A stretch of 64,000 bases of DNA from Arthrobacter sp. ov407 (GTDB taxonomy: Bacteria > Actinomycetota > Actinomycetes > Actinomycetales > Micrococcaceae): contig NZ_FNGD01000001.1 in assembly GCF_900102895.1 (NCBI RefSeq), positions 124,001-188,000 of the forward strand, read 5' to 3'. A model generated the notes under the pieces. The model had not been told where the DNA came from, made no database searches, and saw only the letters and a list, made by a program, of their open reading frames with translations. Shown here one piece after another: positions 61,002 to 64,000 of the stretch (the stretch's first letter is position 1; every line of letters starts with the position of its first letter). The translations under genes were made by a program, and so were the position numbers.

Positions 61002-61682
61002 CTACTCCTGGAGCCATTCCGCGCAGGAGTTCAGGTTCCGGGTGACGCTCTCGACGGCGGCAGCCTCGTCGCGGGCGGCAATCGCGGCCACGAGTTCGTC
61101 GTGGCCCTCAAGGGGCAGGCCGTTGAAGCCTCCCCGCCGCTGCTGGCGGAGCAGGTCATTGTGGAAAACGCTGCCGAAACTGACATACAGCTCATGCAGC
61201 AGCGGGTTGGCGGATGCCTGTGCCACGCGCACATGGAAATCCCAGTCGGCGCGGGCCCACGCGGGATAGTCCTCGGCCAGCCAGGCGACACGGCGTGCGG
61301 TGAGCAAGCCGCGCAGGGCGGTGAGGTCGTTCGCCGTCGCGTGACGGGCAGCAAGCCGGGCCGCCTGGGTGTCCAGCCCGACCCGGACCTCAAGGATGTG
61401 TTCTTGGGAGTGGTCCTCATACATCCGCTGCGTGGCGCCTGCGATCTCGCTCGTGGCGCGGACGTACGTGCCGTCCCCGCGGCGGACCTCGAGCATTCCG
61501 CTGTGGGCGAGCGCTTTGATGGCCTCGCGCAGGGTGCCGCGGGAGACCCCAAACGCGGCCATCAACTCAGGTTCGGCCGGAATGCGCTGCTGCAGCGTCC
61601 ACTCGCCCGAGTGGATCAGGGCCCGCAGCTTGGCAGTGATTTCCTCCGCCAACGGTGGCCGGTGCGAGGCAGTGAGTGTCAT
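61002..61682 (-). CDS. GntR-family regulator, FCD subfamily
   Basis: A 226-residue regulator. Winged HTH at about 10-75 (LAEEITAKLRALIHSGEW, AEPELMAAFGVSRGTLREAIKAL, VRRGDGTYV) and an FCD effector domain at about 85-220 with ILEVRVGLDTQAARLAA and the metal/effector ligands DWDFHVRVAQASANPLL and GHDELVAAI. ATG 61682 overlaps the stop of the upstream MFS gene by 4 nt, so it is the second gene of that unit and probably regulates it, perhaps by a carboxylate ligand. Confidence 0.92.
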   Translation of the reverse strand: MTLTASHRPPLAEEITAKLRALIHSGEWTLQQRIPAEPELMAAFGVSRGTLREAIKALAHSGMLEVRRGDGTYVRATSEIAGATQRMYEDHSQEHILEVRVGLDTQAARLAARHATANDLTALRGLLTARRVAWLAEDYPAWARADWDFHVRVAQASANPLLHELYVSFGSVFHNDLLRQQRRGGFNGLPLEGHDELVAAIAARDEAAAVESVTRNLNSCAEWLQE

Positions 61683-62992
61683 GGCCGGTTTCCTTCTGAG
61701 GTGTGCGAAGTTCCTTCTGAAGAGTGCGAGGCGGCGGCCCGCAGTTCTTTTGCCCGCAGTTCCTTGGCCCGCAGCTCCTTCGGTCCCGCCGACAGGAGGT
61801 GGCCTACCGCGATCTGGCCGAGGGCCACTGCCAGAAGGAGGGCCAAGGGCAGCGTCCAGGAGTTGGTGGCGCTGTGCAGCAGGCCCATGCCGAACGGCCC
61901 GAGGGTCGCCAGCAGATACCCGGCGGACTGGGCCACAGTGGACAGCGCGGTGGTCTCGGCCGTCGTGCGGCCGCTGCGGCTGATCATCACCATGACCAGC
62001 GGGAAGATGCCGAGGCCGAAGCCCAGCAGCACCGCGGTCAGTGGTGCACAGGCAGCCGGCAGGACCAGCATGGCCAGGACGCCGAGGGCCATGGTCACAG
62101 TTGCCAGGTAGAACGCCGTCCGCAGCATCCGGGGGCGTGAGCCGATGGCGACCAGCACCATGCCGGCGGGGACGGAGACCAGCTGCATGAGTCCGAACAT
62201 GAGTCCGCTGTCGGAGGCGGTGAGGCCCATCGTCACCAGCATGTAGGGGAACCAGCTGAGCACGGCATAGGCCAGGAGCGCCTGCACCGTGAAGCCGAGG
62301 GTGATCAGCGCGCCGGTGCGGGTCCGCAGCAGGGGCCATGGGGACACCCGGGCTGCCTTGCCGGCGGATGCGTTGCGGTGGGCGTGCACCGCAATCGGGA
62401 GGAAGCCGAGGCAGGCGACCAGGGCCAGGAAGCCGATCGAGCCGACGCCCGCCGAGGGTGAGCCAAGGGCCTGGGCCACCGGAACGATCAGCACGGCGGT
62501 GACTGTGGCGCCTGTGGTCATGGTCAACGTGTAGACGGCGGTCATGAGGGACGTGCGGTCCGCGAAGTGCACCCTGATGAAGGAGGGCATGGCCACGTTG
62601 CAGATGGCCAGCCCGGACATCCCCGCCACGGTGCCGGCCAGCAGCATCCCGGTGGACGGGACGCCGCGGAGCAGCAGCCCCGCCGCCAGCATCACGAGGG
62701 AGAGCAGGATGGCTTTTTCCAGTCCCAGCTGCCGGGTCAGCCAGGACGTGGCAGCTCCGGCCACCGCGAAACACAGCGTGGGGATCGAGGGGATCAGGGC
62801 TGCGATCAGCGGGCCGTAGCCGAGGACAGCCTGCAGGTCGTGGAAGAGCGCGGCGGCGCCGGTGATCCCTGCGCGCAGGTTGAGCCCGATGAGCACGAGC
62901 GCCACGACGCCGGCCACGATTACGCCGCGCGGGCGGACCGCGCCGGGTGGAGCTGTCTGGGAAAGTGCGGAAACCGCCGTGCTGCTAGCCAT
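61679..62992 (-). CDS. MFS transporter, CynX/NimT type
   Basis: A 437-residue 12-TM protein of the cyanate/nitroimidazole-type MFS subfamily: GLNLRAGITGAAALFHDLQAVLGYGPL (in part) with the conserved NLR in helix 1, and LIPSIPTLCFAVAGAATSWL. The C-terminus has a tandem repeat KELRAKELRAKELRA followed by duplicated SEGTSH/SEGN, encoded by repeated GCCCGCAGTTCCTT units near 61735-61795. Substrate unknown. It forms an operon with the downstream GntR regulator. Confidence 0.88.
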   Translation of the reverse strand: MASSTAVSALSQTAPPGAVRPRGVIVAGVVALVLIGLNLRAGITGAAALFHDLQAVLGYGPLIAALIPSIPTLCFAVAGAATSWLTRQLGLEKAILLSLVMLAAGLLLRGVPSTGMLLAGTVAGMSGLAICNVAMPSFIRVHFADRTSLMTAVYTLTMTTGATVTAVLIVPVAQALGSPSAGVGSIGFLALVACLGFLPIAVHAHRNASAGKAARVSPWPLLRTRTGALITLGFTVQALLAYAVLSWFPYMLVTMGLTASDSGLMFGLMQLVSVPAGMVLVAIGSRPRMLRTAFYLATVTMALGVLAMLVLPAACAPLTAVLLGFGLGIFPLVMVMISRSGRTTAETTALSTVAQSAGYLLATLGPFGMGLLHSATNSWTLPLALLLAVALGQIAVGHLLSAGPKELRAKELRAKELRAAASHSSEGTSHTSEGNRP

Positions 62993-63095
62993 AACTAAAG
63001 GTTAGACGTTTGATGTTTGGGACCCAGCTTTTAGTGGCGAATATCTCGGCACATGACGCGTGCCGGAAAGCGTGCCGGTGCGGGCGCCGCGGTGG

Positions 63096-64000
63096 TCAGC
63101 GCGGGTGCCGGGCGCCGAGCCGCTGCACTGCCAGCGCGAGCCAGAGCTGCACCCGGTCCGCTGTCTGAGCGGGGTCGTATCCGGTGAGTTCGGTGATCTG
63201 GGCCAACCGGTAGCGGACAGTGTTGCGGTGCAGGGTGAGTTCCTCGGCGACGGCCGCCACCGAGCCGTTGTTGCCGAGGTAGCTTTCCAGCGTGGCCATG
63301 AGTTCGGCGCCGTGTGCCGCGTCAAAGGCCCGCAGCGGGTTGAGCGATTCGTTGGCCATGTCCGCCAACGGAACGTCTTCACTGGCCAGCAGCAGCGAGG
63401 TCAGGCTCAGCCGCTCGGGCTCGTTGACCGGCAGGCCGTGGCTGGCCGCGTCGCGTGCCTCGAAGTAGCTCCAGCGCAGGCCGTTGGGCTTGGTGTAGGC
63501 CCCGCCAATGCCGATCGTCGCGTGGATCCCGGCCTCGGCCAGGTGGTCGCTGAGGCTGCGGGCGAGGGCGCTGGCGCCGCTGCCGTCGTCGTGCATCACC
63601 ACCACAAGGTCCTTCCCGACGACGGCGCTTACCGCCGCCCCGAGCGGCTGGGGCAGGGACGAACTCCCCAGCTGTTTCTGGTGGGCGGCGGATTCGGCGA
63701 GCAGGACCACGTTCTTGCGGGTGCTGTTGATTCCGACCCCGGCGAGGCGCCGGGTGGCTTCGGACGCCTCCAGCGTCCCGTGGATGACGTCGTCGAGGAC
63801 CTGGCCCGCCAACGCCCGCTGGGCCTGGCGCTGCTTGACCATGTTGTTGAGCTCAACACTGATCAGGTTTTGGGCGTAGCCCACGATGCCTGAGTCCTCG
63901 AACGGCTGCTTCACCCACAGGGTGCAGGCGTCGCGGCGACCCGTGGGGATGGGGTAGGACGCCCAGCCCTCGGCCTTGGGCGCGGGGTGGCCGGTCACGC
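63096..64000 (-). CDS. PucR/CdaR-type transcriptional regulator, 5' end beyond the window
   Basis: The C-terminal 300 residues of a regulator. A GGDEF-like central region (VGKDLVVVMHDDG, HATIGIGGAYTKPNGLRWSYFEARDA) is followed by the PucR C-terminal HTH: LMATLESYLGNNGSVAAVAEELTLHRNTVRYRLAQITELTG (given in part here as YLGNNGSVAAVAEELTLHRN). Full-length members have about 500 residues with an N-terminal PucR domain, so the frame should continue past 64000. Members control purine or amino-acid catabolism. It reads leftward toward the MFS/GntR unit. Confidence 0.85.
   Translation of the reverse strand, partial: VTGHPAPKAEGWASYPIPTGRRDACTLWVKQPFEDSGIVGYAQNLISVELNNMVKQRQAQRALAGQVLDDVIHGTLEASEATRRLAGVGINSTRKNVVLLAESAAHQKQLGSSSLPQPLGAAVSAVVGKDLVVVMHDDGSGASALARSLSDHLAEAGIHATIGIGGAYTKPNGLRWSYFEARDAASHGLPVNEPERLSLTSLLLASEDVPLADMANESLNPLRAFDAAHGAELMATLESYLGNNGSVAAVAEELTLHRNTVRYRLAQITELTGYDPAQTADRVQLWLALAVQRLGARHPR

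Overview
The window is high-GC, densely coding DNA from a Gram-positive actinobacterium. The gene set (PaaABCDE phenylacetyl-CoA oxygenase, GAF-ANTAR regulator, DUF1206 protein, MenJ-type reductase, FprA-like reductase, fused RmlC-RmlD, many leaderless starts) fits Arthrobacter or Pseudarthrobacter (Micrococcaceae). It looks like chromosomal backbone. I saw no rRNA, tRNA, insertion sequence, phage or CRISPR array. Identification is from sequence memory only; no search was run.

Layout. 1-3.5 kb: dTDP-rhamnose genes (rfbA divergent from rfbB and an rfbC-rfbD fusion). 3.6-8.5 kb: phenylacetate degradation operon paaABCDE plus a PaaG-like isomerase, preceded by a TetR/PaaR-type operator. 8.6-14 kb: galU, an Lrp-type regulator and a 2-oxoacid dehydrogenase operon (E1a, E1b, E2). 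14-20.4 kb: TMEM175-like channel, MBL-fold hydrolase, solitary MinD/ParA-like ATPase, GAF-ANTAR regulator, MFS transporter, PAP2 phosphatase. 20.6-36.9 kb: menaquinone genes (menC, menD, menF, menG, menJ, hepT) interspersed with phoX, argS, an AbiEi-like protein and a polar amino-acid ABC transporter. 37-39.2 kb: DUF559 nuclease-fold protein flanked by direct repeats, a SUKH-like protein, a TRIC channel. 39.3-54.1 kb: assimilatory sulfur island (sirohydrochlorin chelatase, sulfite reductase, cysH, cysD, cysN, sulfonate-type ABC transporter, siroheme synthase/methyltransferase, ferredoxin-NADP reductase), interrupted by a large secreted Ig-repeat protein and a small monooxygenase-fold protein. 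54.2-64 kb: topoisomerase IB, DUF1206 protein, PPK2 and a CtpF-like P-type ATPase behind a DosR-like box, an MFS/GntR pair, and a PucR-type regulator running off the right end.

The two observations most worth following are not genes. (1) A nested palindromic repeat of about 105 bp lies inside two unrelated coding sequences, the E2 linker (12772-12873) and the 5' end of cysD (42679-42784). The copies are in opposite orientation, share an 18-nt identical core, and have inner hairpins that differ in sequence but both stay paired. It behaves like an in-frame, protein-coding palindromic element. (2) Three sulfur-gene promoters (before 40168, 45276 and 51246) align without a gap over 78 nt: GTGACG, GTGAM 20 nt later, GTTTC 30 nt from the start, then -35 and -10 elements, then an ATG exactly 6 nt after the -10. 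This implies a common regulator and leaderless mRNAs. In the middle copy the leaderless ATG opens a 22-codon ORF ahead of the ABC transporter, a candidate cysteine-sensing leader.
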